NCBI GenBank assembly: GCA_002343505.1
Contig: DDQZ01000105.1
Coordinates: forward strand, 382-64,381
Reading direction: 5' to 3'
Source: Verrucomicrobiaceae bacterium UBA2429
GTDB taxonomy: Bacteria; Verrucomicrobiota; Verrucomicrobiia; Verrucomicrobiales; Verrucomicrobiaceae
DNA length: 64,000 bases
The notes beneath the pieces were generated by a model. The model made no database searches. It was not told the origin of the DNA and saw nothing but the letters and a program-made list of their open reading frames with translations. Position 1 is the stretch's first letter; every line of letters starts with the position of its first letter. A program made the translations under genes and the position numbers. This document shows positions 1 to 12,932 of the stretch, one piece after another.

Positions 1-1593
1 CCGCATTACTGCTACCATCCCAAGCTCACCAGTCCCGGCAACTGCCGCATGTGCCTGGTGGAGATGGGCATGCCACCGCGTCCCCAACCCGGCCAGGAGC
101 CGGAAAAAGACGCGAACGGAATGCCCAAAATCTCCTGGATGCCGCGCGCCGTCATCGCCTGCGCGAACACCGTGGCCGAGGGCATGGGCATCCGCACCGA
201 CTCCCTGCTCACCCAGGAGTGCCGCAAGGGCGTGATGGAGTTCCTCCTGATCAACCACCCGCTCGACTGCCCCATCTGCGACCAGGCCGGCGAGTGCCGC
301 CTCCAGGAGTTCAGCGTCGAGCATGGCAAAGGCGAGAGCCGCTTCCGCGAGGACAAGGTCAAGAAGCCGAAGAATGTGGACATCGGCCCGCGCGTGCGCC
401 TCGACGACGAGCGCTGCATCATGTGCAGCCGCTGCATCCGCTTCACCGCCGAGATCGCCGACGACCCCGTGCTCGGCTTCACCGAGCGCGGCAGCCACAC
501 CACGCTCGCCGTGCATCCCGGCCGCCGCCTGGAAAACAACTACTCCCTCAACACGGTGGACATCTGCCCCGTCGGCGCGCTGACCAGCACCGACTTCCGC
601 TTCCAGCAGCGCGTCTGGTTCCTGAGCGAGACGGAAAGCATCTGCACCAAATGCGGCCGCGGCTGCAACATGGAGATCGGCGCGCGCGGCGACACCCTAT
701 ACCGCCAGACACCGCGCGAGAACAACGACGTGAACTCCACCTGGATGTGCGACCAGGGCCGTCTCGACTTTCACTTCGTGAACAGCGAGTTCCGCCTCAC
801 CGAGCCTCTCATCAAGACCGGCGGCAAACACGAGTCCGCCTCGTGGAAAAAAGCCATGCAGACCATCGCATCCGCCGCCCCCGGAGCCAAAGGCGGCGAG
901 GTCGTCATCATCGCCAGCGCCCGAATGACCAATGAGGAACTTTACCTTGTCAGGCAGCTCGCCAGGACACTCGGCACCGAAAACGTGGATGTCGTCCCCC
1001 GCACCGGTGGCGCGGACGCATATCTGCGCGCGGACGACTTGAACCCCAATTCCAACGGCGTCCGCCAGATCCTTGGCGTCGAACCCGGCTCCAGGCTCGA
1101 CAGCCTGCGCGGCCTTCTCGCCTCCGGCAAAGTCCGCCTCCTGCTCGCTCTGGGTGAGGATTTGCTCAAGGCCGGTTTCACCAGGGAGGAAATCGAAAAA
1201 GCAGGCTTCTTCGCCTCGCTCCACATCCTGGCCCATGCCTCCGCCGAACTGGCTCAAGTGGTCCTGCCCGGCAGCTCATACGCTGAGAAAAGCGGCAGCA
1301 TGATCAACGTCACCGGCCGTCTCCAGCGCCTCAACAAAGCGGTCAACAGCCCCGGCAACGCGGGTGACACCTGGGAAATCCTGCGCGACCTCAACGTCGC
1401 CTGCGGCGGCTCGAACGGACTGCACAGCATCGAGGATGTGTTCCACCAGCTCGCCGCGGAAGTGCCCTGCTTCGCCGGGCTCAGTTTCGCCAAAATCGGC
1501 TCGCTCGGCACGCCGGTGATCGAGATTGGCGAGACTGTCCCCATTTTGGAGCGCGAGAAAGAGCGCAAGTCCAGGGGACTGATCGTTGGTTGA
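1..1593 (+). CDS. nuoG: NADH-quinone oxidoreductase subunit G (5' end outside the window)
   Basis: Peripheral-arm subunit of respiratory complex I that carries iron-sulfur clusters from the NADH site towards quinone. The reading frame is open from base 1, so the N-terminus lies upstream; 530 residues are visible. Cysteines at visible residues 4, 15, 18 and 54 fit the N-terminal [2Fe-2S] ferredoxin fold. His86/Cys90/Cys93/Cys99 fit the His-Cys3 [4Fe-4S] site. Cys139/142/145 with Cys189 form the next [4Fe-4S] motif. Cys215/218/222 and Cys250 match the extra cluster of the molybdopterin-oxidoreductase domain that follows. The C-terminal molybdopterin-like domain is short, ending near residue 530, as in compact NuoG forms. 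The rest of the nuo operon would lie upstream; the next gene is convergent. Confidence 0.95.
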   Translation, partial: PHYCYHPKLTSPGNCRMCLVEMGMPPRPQPGQEPEKDANGMPKISWMPRAVIACANTVAEGMGIRTDSLLTQECRKGVMEFLLINHPLDCPICDQAGECRLQEFSVEHGKGESRFREDKVKKPKNVDIGPRVRLDDERCIMCSRCIRFTAEIADDPVLGFTERGSHTTLAVHPGRRLENNYSLNTVDICPVGALTSTDFRFQQRVWFLSETESICTKCGRGCNMEIGARGDTLYRQTPRENNDVNSTWMCDQGRLDFHFVNSEFRLTEPLIKTGGKHESASWKKAMQTIASAAPGAKGGEVVIIASARMTNEELYLVRQLARTLGTENVDVVPRTGGADAYLRADDLNPNSNGVRQILGVEPGSRLDSLRGLLASGKVRLLLALGEDLLKAGFTREEIEKAGFFASLHILAHASAELAQVVLPGSSYAEKSGSMINVTGRLQRLNKAVNSPGNAGDTWEILRDLNVACGGSNGLHSIEDVFHQLAAEVPCFAGLSFAKIGSLGTPVIEIGETVPILEREKERKSRGLIVG

Positions 1594-1626
1594 TCCCTCC
1601 CCCGTCCTGGAGCGCCAGGCCATCCC

Positions 1627-3138
1627 TCACTCCAGCGGCTTGCCCTTCGTCTCAGGCGCCAGCCAGACGATGGCCACGCCGACGAAGTACACCATGCACA
1701 AGGCGATGTAGGCATTGGCCGAGGACGCGGCGCCATTGCCGCCGAAGAGGCCCACGAGATTTGCGAGCTGGAGCGCGCCGACGGCGGCGATGATGCGGCC
1801 CACATTGAAGCAGAAGCCCTGGCCGGTGGCGCGCACGCGGGTGGGGAACAGCTCCGGCAGATAAAGCGGGAAGAAGCCGTAGAACGAGGCGCTCACACCG
1901 CCGATGATGAAGGCGGAGATGAAGAACCAGTTCGAGATTTCGGCATTGGTCTTGTAAAACAGCACCGCGCTGCCGAAAGCGGCCAGGCAGGTCAGCGAGT
2001 AGGTCAGCCTGCGCCCGAAGATGTCCGCCACCACCGGCATGAAGAAGGTGGCCAGGATGGCGCCAAAGGAGGTGGCGAGCTGGGTGTACTCGCGCGGATG
2101 CAGCCAGCCGTTCGCAGCCAGCTCGGTGGACCATTTCGGCGCCTGCTGCGCCGCGCCCCAGGTGCCCAGCAGCGCCACGCCCGCCAGGCTCGCGCCGATG
2201 AGCATGTGGCGGATCACCACCTTGCGGTCCACCGTGCCCAGCGCCCCGGCCAGGGCCGCGCGCGCCAGATACCGGCGCACCGGGAAGAGGTAGCCCCACA
2301 GCACCGCCGCCAGGCCGAAGAGCGTCACCACGCCGGCTTGCGCCGCCGAGTCCAGGCCCATGGGCGACCACGCCCAGATGATGACCATGCCCGCCATGCC
2401 GCCAGTGAGCACGCCATAGAGGTCCGTGTTGCTCCAGTGCGAGGTGTTCCCAGCCTCCTTTTCCTCGTGCCACTTCTCCGACTCAGGGACGAAGAGGCGG
2501 ATGAAAAAGATGAGCAGCGCGGGGAAGGCGCCGCTGATCATCAGGAAGCGCCAGGCGCTGTTGTGGAAAAGGCTGTCCGCCCATTCCTTCGACAGGCCAA
2601 GGCTCATGCTCATGCCATGCCAGGACTCCACATAGCTGTTCAGCCCCAGGCTCAGGAAGGCCACCAGCAGGTAGCCGATGTTCGCCGCCGCGCCGATGGC
2701 CCCGGCCACCCAGACGCGGTTGCCTTTCGTCCACAACTCGTTGACCAGCGCCACTCCCAGCGCCCACTCCCCGCCCATGCCCAGGGAGGCGATGAAGCGC
2801 AGGATGGCGATGTGCCAGGCCTCCGTGGCAAAGCCGCACAGGCCCGTGAAAACAGCGTAGGTGAAAATGGAGAAACTCATCGCCCGCACGCGCCCGATGC
2901 GGTCCCCCAGCCAGCCAAAGAGCACGCCGCCCGTGGCCGCGCCCACGAGGAAGGTGGCGATGATCACCGAGAACCAGTTCGTGATGACCACCGGCTCCTG
3001 CCCTGGCAGCAGATCCTTGAGCGCGGGCACGCCGATCAACGGGAAAAGCCCCATCTCAAACCCGTCGAACATCCACCCCAGAAAGGCGGCGATGAGCGCC
3101 ATGTTGCGGCCGGTGGCGGTGGTCTTGGGTCTGGACAT
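1627..3138 (-). CDS. MFS transporter (sugar/organic-acid porter type)
   Basis: Predicted 503-residue inner-membrane secondary transporter with about 12 hydrophobic segments. The loop after TM2 carries the MFS signature GWLGDRIGRVRA, and a second such loop (DIFGRR) lies in the C-terminal half. The protein ends in PETKGKPLE, the classic C-terminal signature of the sugar porter/SHS-like branch. A long central hydrophilic loop (SEKWHEEKEAGNTSHW) separates the two halves. The start was set at the ATG whose product begins MSRPKTTATGR, because the longer frame from 3180 adds a polar stretch of low plausibility; no strong ribosome-binding site decides between them. The substrate cannot be told from sequence. 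It is convergent with nuoG. Confidence 0.85.
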   Translation of the reverse strand: MSRPKTTATGRNMALIAAFLGWMFDGFEMGLFPLIGVPALKDLLPGQEPVVITNWFSVIIATFLVGAATGGVLFGWLGDRIGRVRAMSFSIFTYAVFTGLCGFATEAWHIAILRFIASLGMGGEWALGVALVNELWTKGNRVWVAGAIGAAANIGYLLVAFLSLGLNSYVESWHGMSMSLGLSKEWADSLFHNSAWRFLMISGAFPALLIFFIRLFVPESEKWHEEKEAGNTSHWSNTDLYGVLTGGMAGMVIIWAWSPMGLDSAAQAGVVTLFGLAAVLWGYLFPVRRYLARAALAGALGTVDRKVVIRHMLIGASLAGVALLGTWGAAQQAPKWSTELAANGWLHPREYTQLATSFGAILATFFMPVVADIFGRRLTYSLTCLAAFGSAVLFYKTNAEISNWFFISAFIIGGVSASFYGFFPLYLPELFPTRVRATGQGFCFNVGRIIAAVGALQLANLVGLFGGNGAASSANAYIALCMVYFVGVAIVWLAPETKGKPLE

Positions 3139-3239
3139 GATGATTTTTGGGGAGCGTGAATTACGGGCGGGAAACGGCATTCTTGGGACAATTCACCGCG
3201 CGCGACAAGCATGAATCTCCCCGCCGCCTTATGCGCATG

Positions 3240-3268
3240 AAAAAGGCGGCCTCCTCGCGGAGGCCGCC
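3240..3268 (-). terminator. Rho-independent terminator of the cyclophilin gene
   Basis: A perfect 10-bp GC-rich stem (3245-3254 with 3259-3268) and a 4-base loop are followed on the minus strand by five T residues. It lies 20 bp past the cyclophilin stop codon and upstream of the MFS gene, so it should separate the two transcripts. Confidence 0.85.
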
Positions 3269-3287
3269 CTTTGGAAAAGCATGCGGC

Positions 3288-3884
3288 TTATTCCCTCACC
3301 TTGGCGCTCTTGATGAGCACCGGCTCGGTGGGCACGTTGGCGTGGCCGCTTTTTGTGCCAGTGGGCACCTGGGCGATCTGGTCCACCACCTCCATTCCAG
3401 CGCTCACCTTGCCAAACACGCAGTAGCCCCAGCCATCGCCGCCGGGATAGTCCAGGAAGCCGTTGTCCTTCAGGTTGATGAAAAACTGCGAGGACGCGCT
3501 GTGCGGGTTCGGCGTGCGCGCCATGGCGATGGAGCCGCGCGCGTTTTTCAGCCCGTTCTTCGCCTCATTTTGGATCGGGGCGTCCGTGGCCTTCTGCTCC
3601 ATGTCCGGCGTGAAGCCGCCGCCCTGGATCATGAAATCCGGGATCACGCGGTGGAAGACGACACCGTCGTAATGCCCTTTTTTCACATAACTGACAAAGT
3701 TGGCGACGGTGCCCGGGGCCTTGGCGGCGTCGAGTTCAAGTTCGATGGTTCCCTTGCTGGTCTCCATCACAATGGTCACGGGTTTGGCTTCGCTCACGGC
3801 GGGTGTTTCCTGGGCTGGGGTTGGACCGGTCAAGCCGGCCAGTGCGGCGGCAAAGGCGGCGAGGACCGGAAGGCGGGGTTTCAT
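3288..3884 (-). CDS. Secreted cyclophilin-type peptidyl-prolyl cis-trans isomerase
   Basis: A 198-residue protein with an N-terminal signal peptide ([20 protein letters not shown]), followed by a complete cyclophilin domain from about residue 36. Conserved landmarks are [15 protein letters not shown] with the catalytic Arg, the GSIAMAR segment, SQFFINL, and a late [12 protein letters not shown]. It catalyses proline isomerisation during folding of exported proteins, most likely in the periplasm. A terminator follows directly and there is no same-strand partner within operon distance, so it is probably monocistronic. Its length matches short bacterial PpiA/PpiB-type enzymes with a leader peptide. 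Confidence 0.93.
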   Translation of the reverse strand: MKPRLPVLAAFAAALAGLTGPTPAQETPAVSEAKPVTIVMETSKGTIELELDAAKAPGTVANFVSYVKKGHYDGVVFHRVIPDFMIQGGGFTPDMEQKATDAPIQNEAKNGLKNARGSIAMARTPNPHSASSQFFINLKDNGFLDYPGGDGWGYCVFGKVSAGMEVVDQIAQVPTGTKSGHANVPTEPVLIKSAKVRE

Positions 3885-4116
3885 GTCTGGCTTGGGTTTC
3901 GGCGCTCAAAAAGCATGCGCCCGCGCCTTTGCCAAGCGAAAAGCACGCCCCGCCTCACCTCCGCAGCGCCGTGATCAGCTCGTCGAGCTTGTCGGCGAGC
4001 TGCCGCACCTCCGACTGCGTCGGCGGGTCGCTGATGCTCAGGCCCAGCGTGGCGACGCCGAAGCTGTTGGCGCTGCTTGTCCGCCGGCCCGCCGGTGATG
4101 GGCACGGGGACGAACT

Positions 4117-6207
<2,091 letters not shown>

Positions 6208-6250
6208 GCCGGTGTGCTGAATCGTGCCGAGGGAAAAGTTGCAGGCAATC

Positions 6251-6982
6251 TCATGCGCGGCGCAGCGCGGCGAAGAGGGCGGCCATCTCCTCCTCGATGG
6301 AGTCCCCCGCATTCAGCGTGCCGGAAACCTCCTGCCGCACCAGCTCGCGGTAGCGGCGCTTCAGGCGGTGGATCTCGCTCTTGAGCGTGTTGAGGTTCAT
6401 GCCGAGTTGCGCGGCGAGCGCGAGCTGGTCGCCGTGCTCGGACTCGCCGGCGAGCCACGGTTTCGCGGCATCGTGGAGCGCCGCCTTGCCTTTCGCGGTG
6501 CATTCCGCCTGCAAGGCATCAAGCGCATGATCCAGCAAGGTGCGCGCCCACAGGCGGTCGAAGATGCGGTCGGCGGCGGGCTGCGCCGCGTCCGCCACCT
6601 CGCGCGCTTCCTCGTCATCGAGCGACGCGGCCTCCACGCCGCCGCCTCGCTTCATGCGGCTGGCATGGAGGCGCTGGCGGAGGAGGAAATGCTTCACCGC
6701 GCCCAGCAGGTAGGAGCGGAAGCGCCCGCGCTCACGCTCCGCATGGTCAATCGTGCCGCCGCCGAGCATTTCGGCAAAGAAGGCGTGGCTCATGTCCCGC
6801 GCCGCGTCGGCATCCCTCAGCTCGCAGCGGAGAAAGGCGACGACGGGCTCGTAGTAGGCATCACAAAGGTCCGCCAGTGCCTTGCGGCCGTCCTCGGTGT
6901 CCGCCTTGGCCGCGCAGACGCGCGTCCAGCGCGTGGTGTGGAAGGCGGCGGCGTTTGAGGCGGGTCTCGGCTCAGGGGTCAT
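6251..6982 (-). CDS. Sigma-70 family (ECF-like) RNA polymerase sigma factor, copy 1
   Basis: A 243-residue regulator of the TTRWTRV type common in PVC bacteria. Region 2 is recognisable in YEPVVAFLRCELRDADAARD followed by SHAFFAEML, with GRFRSYLLGAVKHFL behind it. Region 4 is a helix-turn-helix around QLALAAQLGMNLNTLKSEI. The start codon chosen gives MTPEPRPAS, which aligns with the paralogue at 9919-10647. The upstream frame is open but corresponds to a conserved leader. It lies 43 bp before the kinase gene on the same strand, so the two are probably co-transcribed; kinase-dependent control of the sigma factor is an inference from gene order. Confidence 0.9.
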   Translation of the reverse strand: MTPEPRPASNAAAFHTTRWTRVCAAKADTEDGRKALADLCDAYYEPVVAFLRCELRDADAARDMSHAFFAEMLGGGTIDHAERERGRFRSYLLGAVKHFLLRQRLHASRMKRGGGVEAASLDDEEAREVADAAQPAADRIFDRLWARTLLDHALDALQAECTAKGKAALHDAAKPWLAGESEHGDQLALAAQLGMNLNTLKSEIHRLKRRYRELVRQEVSGTLNAGDSIEEEMAALFAALRRA

Positions 6983-7038
6983 GGTCCGGCGGGCATGCTG
7001 CCACAAGTCCCTGACATTGTGGAGGGGAAAGATGGCGG
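6983..7038 (-). promoter_or_regulatory. Conserved leader upstream of sigma factor copy 1
   Basis: The 56 bp immediately before the start codon match the equivalent 56 bp before sigma copy 2 at 46 positions with no gaps. The longest shared blocks are GGTCCGGCGG and AAGTCCCTGA on the plus strand. The block sits in the 92-bp gap after the upstream kinase gene. It may be a promoter or an operator shared by both modules, possibly autoregulatory. No canonical -35/-10 pair is evident, and recent duplication alone could explain some of the identity. Confidence 0.5.
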
Positions 7039-7074
7039 TTTCGCCGGGTGTTTGCCTGCCGGCGGCTGCGCGGC

Positions 7075-9873
<2,799 letters not shown>

Positions 9874-9918
9874 GGCTGTAAACTGACGCGTCCGCTCTGG
9901 AAACCGAACAAAAAAATG

Positions 9919-10647
9919 TCATCCGCTCAGGGCGGCGAAGAGCGCCGCCATCTCGTCCTGCACGGTGGCGGGGTCATCCAGCGTGCCGGCCACCTCCTCC
10001 TGCACAGACTGGCGCAGGCGCTTTTTTAACCGGGTGACGGCCATGCGGAAGGCGTCGGAAGTCATGCCGCATCCGGCGGCGAGCGCGGTCTGGTCACCGT
10101 GCGCCGCCTGTCCGCTGAGCAGCCCGCCCACTTTCTCAAAGAACTCCCCGCGCCCCTCCGCCTCGCACCAGGCGCGCAGCGCGGCCATGGAGCGGGTGAT
10201 GACGGTGATGGCCCATTGCCGGTCAAACTCCGTGTCGGGAGAGGGCTGCCGCGCGTCCGCCACCCCGGCGGCTTCCTCATCATCCAGCCCGATCACGCTG
10301 GCGCCTCCACCGCGCTTCAAGCGGCGCGCGGCCTCACGTTGATGCGAGACGAAATGCTTCACCGCGCCGAGCAGGTAGGAGCGGAAGCGGCCGCGGCCCG
10401 CGTCCGCCGTGCCGAGGCGGCCTCCGGCGAGGATTTCCGCAAAGAACGCATGACTCAGGTCGCGCGCCTCGTCCGCGTCCCTCAGCACGCAGCGCAAGTA
10501 GGCGACGACAGGCTCATAGTAGGCCTCGCACAAATCCGCGAGCGCAAGACGGCCCTCCTCGGAATCGCCCTTCGCGAGACGCACACGCGTCCAGCGCGTG
10601 GTGAGGAACGGCGCGGCGGTAGAGTCGGCTTTCAGCTCAGGGTTCAT
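9919..10647 (-). CDS. Sigma-70 family (ECF-like) RNA polymerase sigma factor, copy 2
   Basis: A 242-residue paralogue of the sigma factor at 6251-6982. It shares TTRWTRV near the N-terminus, YEPVVAYLRCVLRDADEARD in region 2, GRFRSYLLGAVKHF, and a C-terminal helix-turn-helix (TALAAGCGMTSDAFRMAVTR). Both end with a similar tail (DEMAALFAAL). It is the first gene of the proximal sigma/kinase module. The start codon was chosen by alignment of the two paralogues (MNPEL against MTPEP) and because the leader before it is conserved. Target promoters are unknown. Confidence 0.9.
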   Translation of the reverse strand: MNPELKADSTAAPFLTTRWTRVRLAKGDSEEGRLALADLCEAYYEPVVAYLRCVLRDADEARDLSHAFFAEILAGGRLGTADAGRGRFRSYLLGAVKHFVSHQREAARRLKRGGGASVIGLDDEEAAGVADARQPSPDTEFDRQWAITVITRSMAALRAWCEAEGRGEFFEKVGGLLSGQAAHGDQTALAAGCGMTSDAFRMAVTRLKKRLRQSVQEEVAGTLDDPATVQDEMAALFAALSG

Positions 10648-10703
10648 GGTCCGGCGGCCAGACTGCCATAAGTCCCTGAGGTTTTGGAGGGAAAAGGTGA
10701 CGG
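10648..10703 (-). promoter_or_regulatory. Conserved leader upstream of sigma factor copy 2
   Basis: Ungapped counterpart of the 56-bp block before sigma copy 1 (46 identical positions). Beyond about 10703 the similarity fades. It is the likely site of the promoter or operator driving the first sigma/kinase module. The 138 bp between this block and the convergent-side sulfatase stop contain nothing else that I recognise. Confidence 0.5.
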
Positions 10704-10841
10704 CGCGGTATATTTTGAAAAATGCGCACACGGATGCCGATTGGAGCTGCCCTGCATCAGCATGGGAGCGCGAATGGCTTGACTCATGCGGAGAGGCCAC
10801 AGGGCTGCAACCCGTCTCATTGACCGGGAAAATTCAATGCG

Positions 10842-12389
10842 TCACTGCGCTTTCACCGGCGGCAGGGAGTCCACCATCTTTGCGCCTGTGCGTTGAAGTT
10901 CGGCGGCGGCGGCGGCGCGGAGTTTGTTCAGCAACTCCGCGTTCCCAGGTTGTCCGGCGATGTTGGTGAGTTCGTCAGGATCGGACAGCAGGTCGTAGAG
11001 TTCCTCGGGTTCGCCAGCTTCGAGCGTGCGGATGTATTTGTGATGACCGCTGGCAAGCATCACATACCACGGGATGCCGGTTTTGTGGTGATTGCCGGGC
11101 GGAGCGGGCACCACATCGCAATCCGCGCCGAATTTGTCGGCGGTGAAGGGCATGATCGTCGTGTGCGGCCAGGCGCCGTCCGGATTCTTCAGCAGCGGCG
11201 TGAGGTCGTGTCCGTGCATTTCCCACGGCAGATCCAGACCGGCGAAGCTGAAGAAGGTGGGCGGCAGATCCGCGCCGCCGACGGGCGTGCGGCAGACTTT
11301 GCCCTCAGGCAGTGTGCCGGGCATCGAGACTATGAGCGGGCTGCGGATGTTGGCATCGTAGGGCGCGAGCTTGGCGCGGAAACCGTGGTGGCCCCATGCG
11401 TAACCTTGATCAGCGGTGAGGACGACGAGCGTGTTGCGCAACTGCCCGCTCTCCTCCAGCGCGGCGAGCACCTGGCCGATGCCTTCATCGAGCGAACGCA
11501 CGGCTTGATGATACTGGCGCGACCACTTCGAAAGCGAGCGGCCGCGATCACGGTCAAAGTCATCGCCCACCTCGCTGCCGATGGCCTTGTCACTGAGCAC
11601 GGGTTCGCCGTCGGGGCCTTTTTCCCACGCGGCGATCTTTTGCATGTAACCGGGCTTGCCTGGGCGCGGTGGATAGATGTCAGCAGGCGTCGCCACGGTG
11701 ACACCAGGATAATCGTTGAGATGACGTTCCGCCGGCTGATACGGCGCATGCACACCGCCGTAGCAGAGCCAGAGATACCACGGTTTGTCCGCGTCGCGAT
11801 TCGCGCCCTTGATGTAATCCACGGCCCAGAGTGTGTAGTTGTCGGTGGAGTAGCCCTTCACCACATGCGGCTCGCCGCCATTGATGGAGAGGAGTTGATC
11901 ATGGTAGTAGTTCGGCGCGTTGTCGGGATGACGCGGGCGGTTCCAGACGATCTGATGATCCCAGTCGCGGCCGTAGCCGGCGTCGTTGCCGGCATGCCAT
12001 TTGCCGATCTGCGCGGTGTGGTAGCCCTGCTGGCGGAAAACGGCGGGCCAGAAGCGGCACTGCCGCGGATCATACGTCGCACCGGGATACGGCGGCGTCA
12101 TGCGCATCGTGCGCACGCCGTATTGATGCAGGCCGGTGAGCATGGTGGTGCGGGAGGGCATGCACCAGGTGCCGATGTAAGCATGTGTGAAACGCACGCC
12201 ACGAGCAGCGAGGCGGTCCATGTTCGGCGTCTTTGCCCAAGACTCCGCGCCTTCGTAGCAGGAGAGCGTGCGGTAGGAGTGATCGTCCGTGTAGATGAAA
12301 AGAATGTTCGGCTTCGCCGCCGCGTCAAAGGCGAGCAGCAGGCATGGGGCGAGGATCAAAAGAACGGAGCGGTTCGAGAAGTCTGGCAT
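10842..12389 (-). CDS. Secreted sulfatase (arylsulfatase family, S1 type)
   Basis: A 515-residue alkaline-phosphatase-superfamily sulfatase with a signal peptide (hydrophobic VLLILAPCLLLAF). The N-terminal metal site is PNILFIYTDDHS, with the Asp-Asp pair. The formylglycine motif is WCMPSRTTMLTG with Cys76 as the modifiable residue, a canonical CxPSR. Further signs are GKWHAG and the late metal-binding segment TADQGYAWGHHG. It should hydrolyse sulfate esters, probably of glycans, in the periplasm or outside the cell after maturation by an FGE or anaerobic maturase that is not in this window. The start was set at MPDFSNR, six codons inside the longest frame. Confidence 0.93.
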   Translation of the reverse strand: MPDFSNRSVLLILAPCLLLAFDAAAKPNILFIYTDDHSYRTLSCYEGAESWAKTPNMDRLAARGVRFTHAYIGTWCMPSRTTMLTGLHQYGVRTMRMTPPYPGATYDPRQCRFWPAVFRQQGYHTAQIGKWHAGNDAGYGRDWDHQIVWNRPRHPDNAPNYYHDQLLSINGGEPHVVKGYSTDNYTLWAVDYIKGANRDADKPWYLWLCYGGVHAPYQPAERHLNDYPGVTVATPADIYPPRPGKPGYMQKIAAWEKGPDGEPVLSDKAIGSEVGDDFDRDRGRSLSKWSRQYHQAVRSLDEGIGQVLAALEESGQLRNTLVVLTADQGYAWGHHGFRAKLAPYDANIRSPLIVSMPGTLPEGKVCRTPVGGADLPPTFFSFAGLDLPWEMHGHDLTPLLKNPDGAWPHTTIMPFTADKFGADCDVVPAPPGNHHKTGIPWYVMLASGHHKYIRTLEAGEPEELYDLLSDPDELTNIAGQPGNAELLNKLRAAAAAELQRTGAKMVDSLPPVKAQ

Positions 12390-12629
12390 CACGACGGAAC
12401 GACACAAGGCCAGCCCGATTTCAGCGAACTCACATCCCGCTACCGCTCAGCGTTCAACGCCCGCCGGATGGCGCGGGAATTCGCGATCATTGCACGGGCT
12501 GCGCTCGTAGAACTCTTGCGGGCGGGCTTCGGGGGAGTTCGATAAGGCGGAGACGGCGGCGAGGTTGGAAAGCATGTTCGATGGGGAAGTGTGAGTGCTC
12601 CGTCTTGCCGAGTCTGTAGAGTCAATGGT
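12390..12629 (-). other. Intergenic stretch without a recognisable gene
   Basis: The segment between the sulfatase start and the esterase relic has an open minus-strand frame (encoding, for example, SNSPEARPQEFYERSPCND), but no domain, signal peptide or ribosome-binding site that I can support. It may be decayed coding sequence, since it continues the frame of the relic next to it. Confidence 0.4.
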
Positions 12630-12833
12630 CGCTTCACCCGACAAGGTCCGCCGGTAAAAAGCCCGGTTGTCCTCGCCGAGCGTGTCGAGGACCATGTTGG
12701 GGTCGTGAGGGATGCCGGGGAACTGGCGGTAAGTATGCGGGATCTTCAAAGCGTCGAGATGCTGCTTGAACTCGCGATTGAAGTGCAGAGTCTCATCGCG
12801 GTCGTCGATGATCTGGCGGATGGGGAGGCCTAA
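12630..12833 (-). pseudogene. C-terminal fragment of an alpha/beta-hydrolase esterase
   Basis: About 67 codons read as an esterase C-terminus: DDRDETLHFNREFKQHLDAL, then PHTYRQFPGIPHDPNMVL and DNRAFYRRTL. This aligns with the end of the intact esterase at 52020-52928 (FTAALNREFSSHLKRLNIDH ... GVGHETLPLL ... WQFYRAAL), including the catalytic-His region (GIPH against GVGH). Two stop codons lie immediately upstream in frame (12834-12839) and no nucleophile region is present, so only the 3' end of a former gene remains. Confidence 0.7.
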
Positions 12834-12876
12834 CTATCAACCAAACCGACATTGGAATTCCTCGTGCTTGTGGACT

Positions 12877-12899
12877 ACCCGCCATTTGTCCTGGCGGGT
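12877..12899 (-). terminator. Possible hairpin downstream of pyruvate kinase
   Basis: An 8-bp perfect stem (12877-12884 with 12892-12899) and a 7-base loop lie 33 bp past the pyk stop. There is no U-tract on either strand, so it may be a weak or factor-assisted terminator or only an mRNA 3' stabiliser. Confidence 0.35.
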
Positions 12900-12932
12900 T
12901 CTCCCTCAGTGAGATTTTGCCGGTTTGGCAGG

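Noticed and set aside
1594..1626. Inverted repeat CCTGG...CCAGG between nuoG and the MFS gene as a terminator
   Set aside because: The stem is only 5 bp and no T-run follows on either strand.
12447..12749. A 100-codon minus-strand frame as an intact small gene
   Set aside because: Only its first part resembles an esterase C-terminus; it starts inside that homology and then runs into unrelated sequence, so it is a relic.
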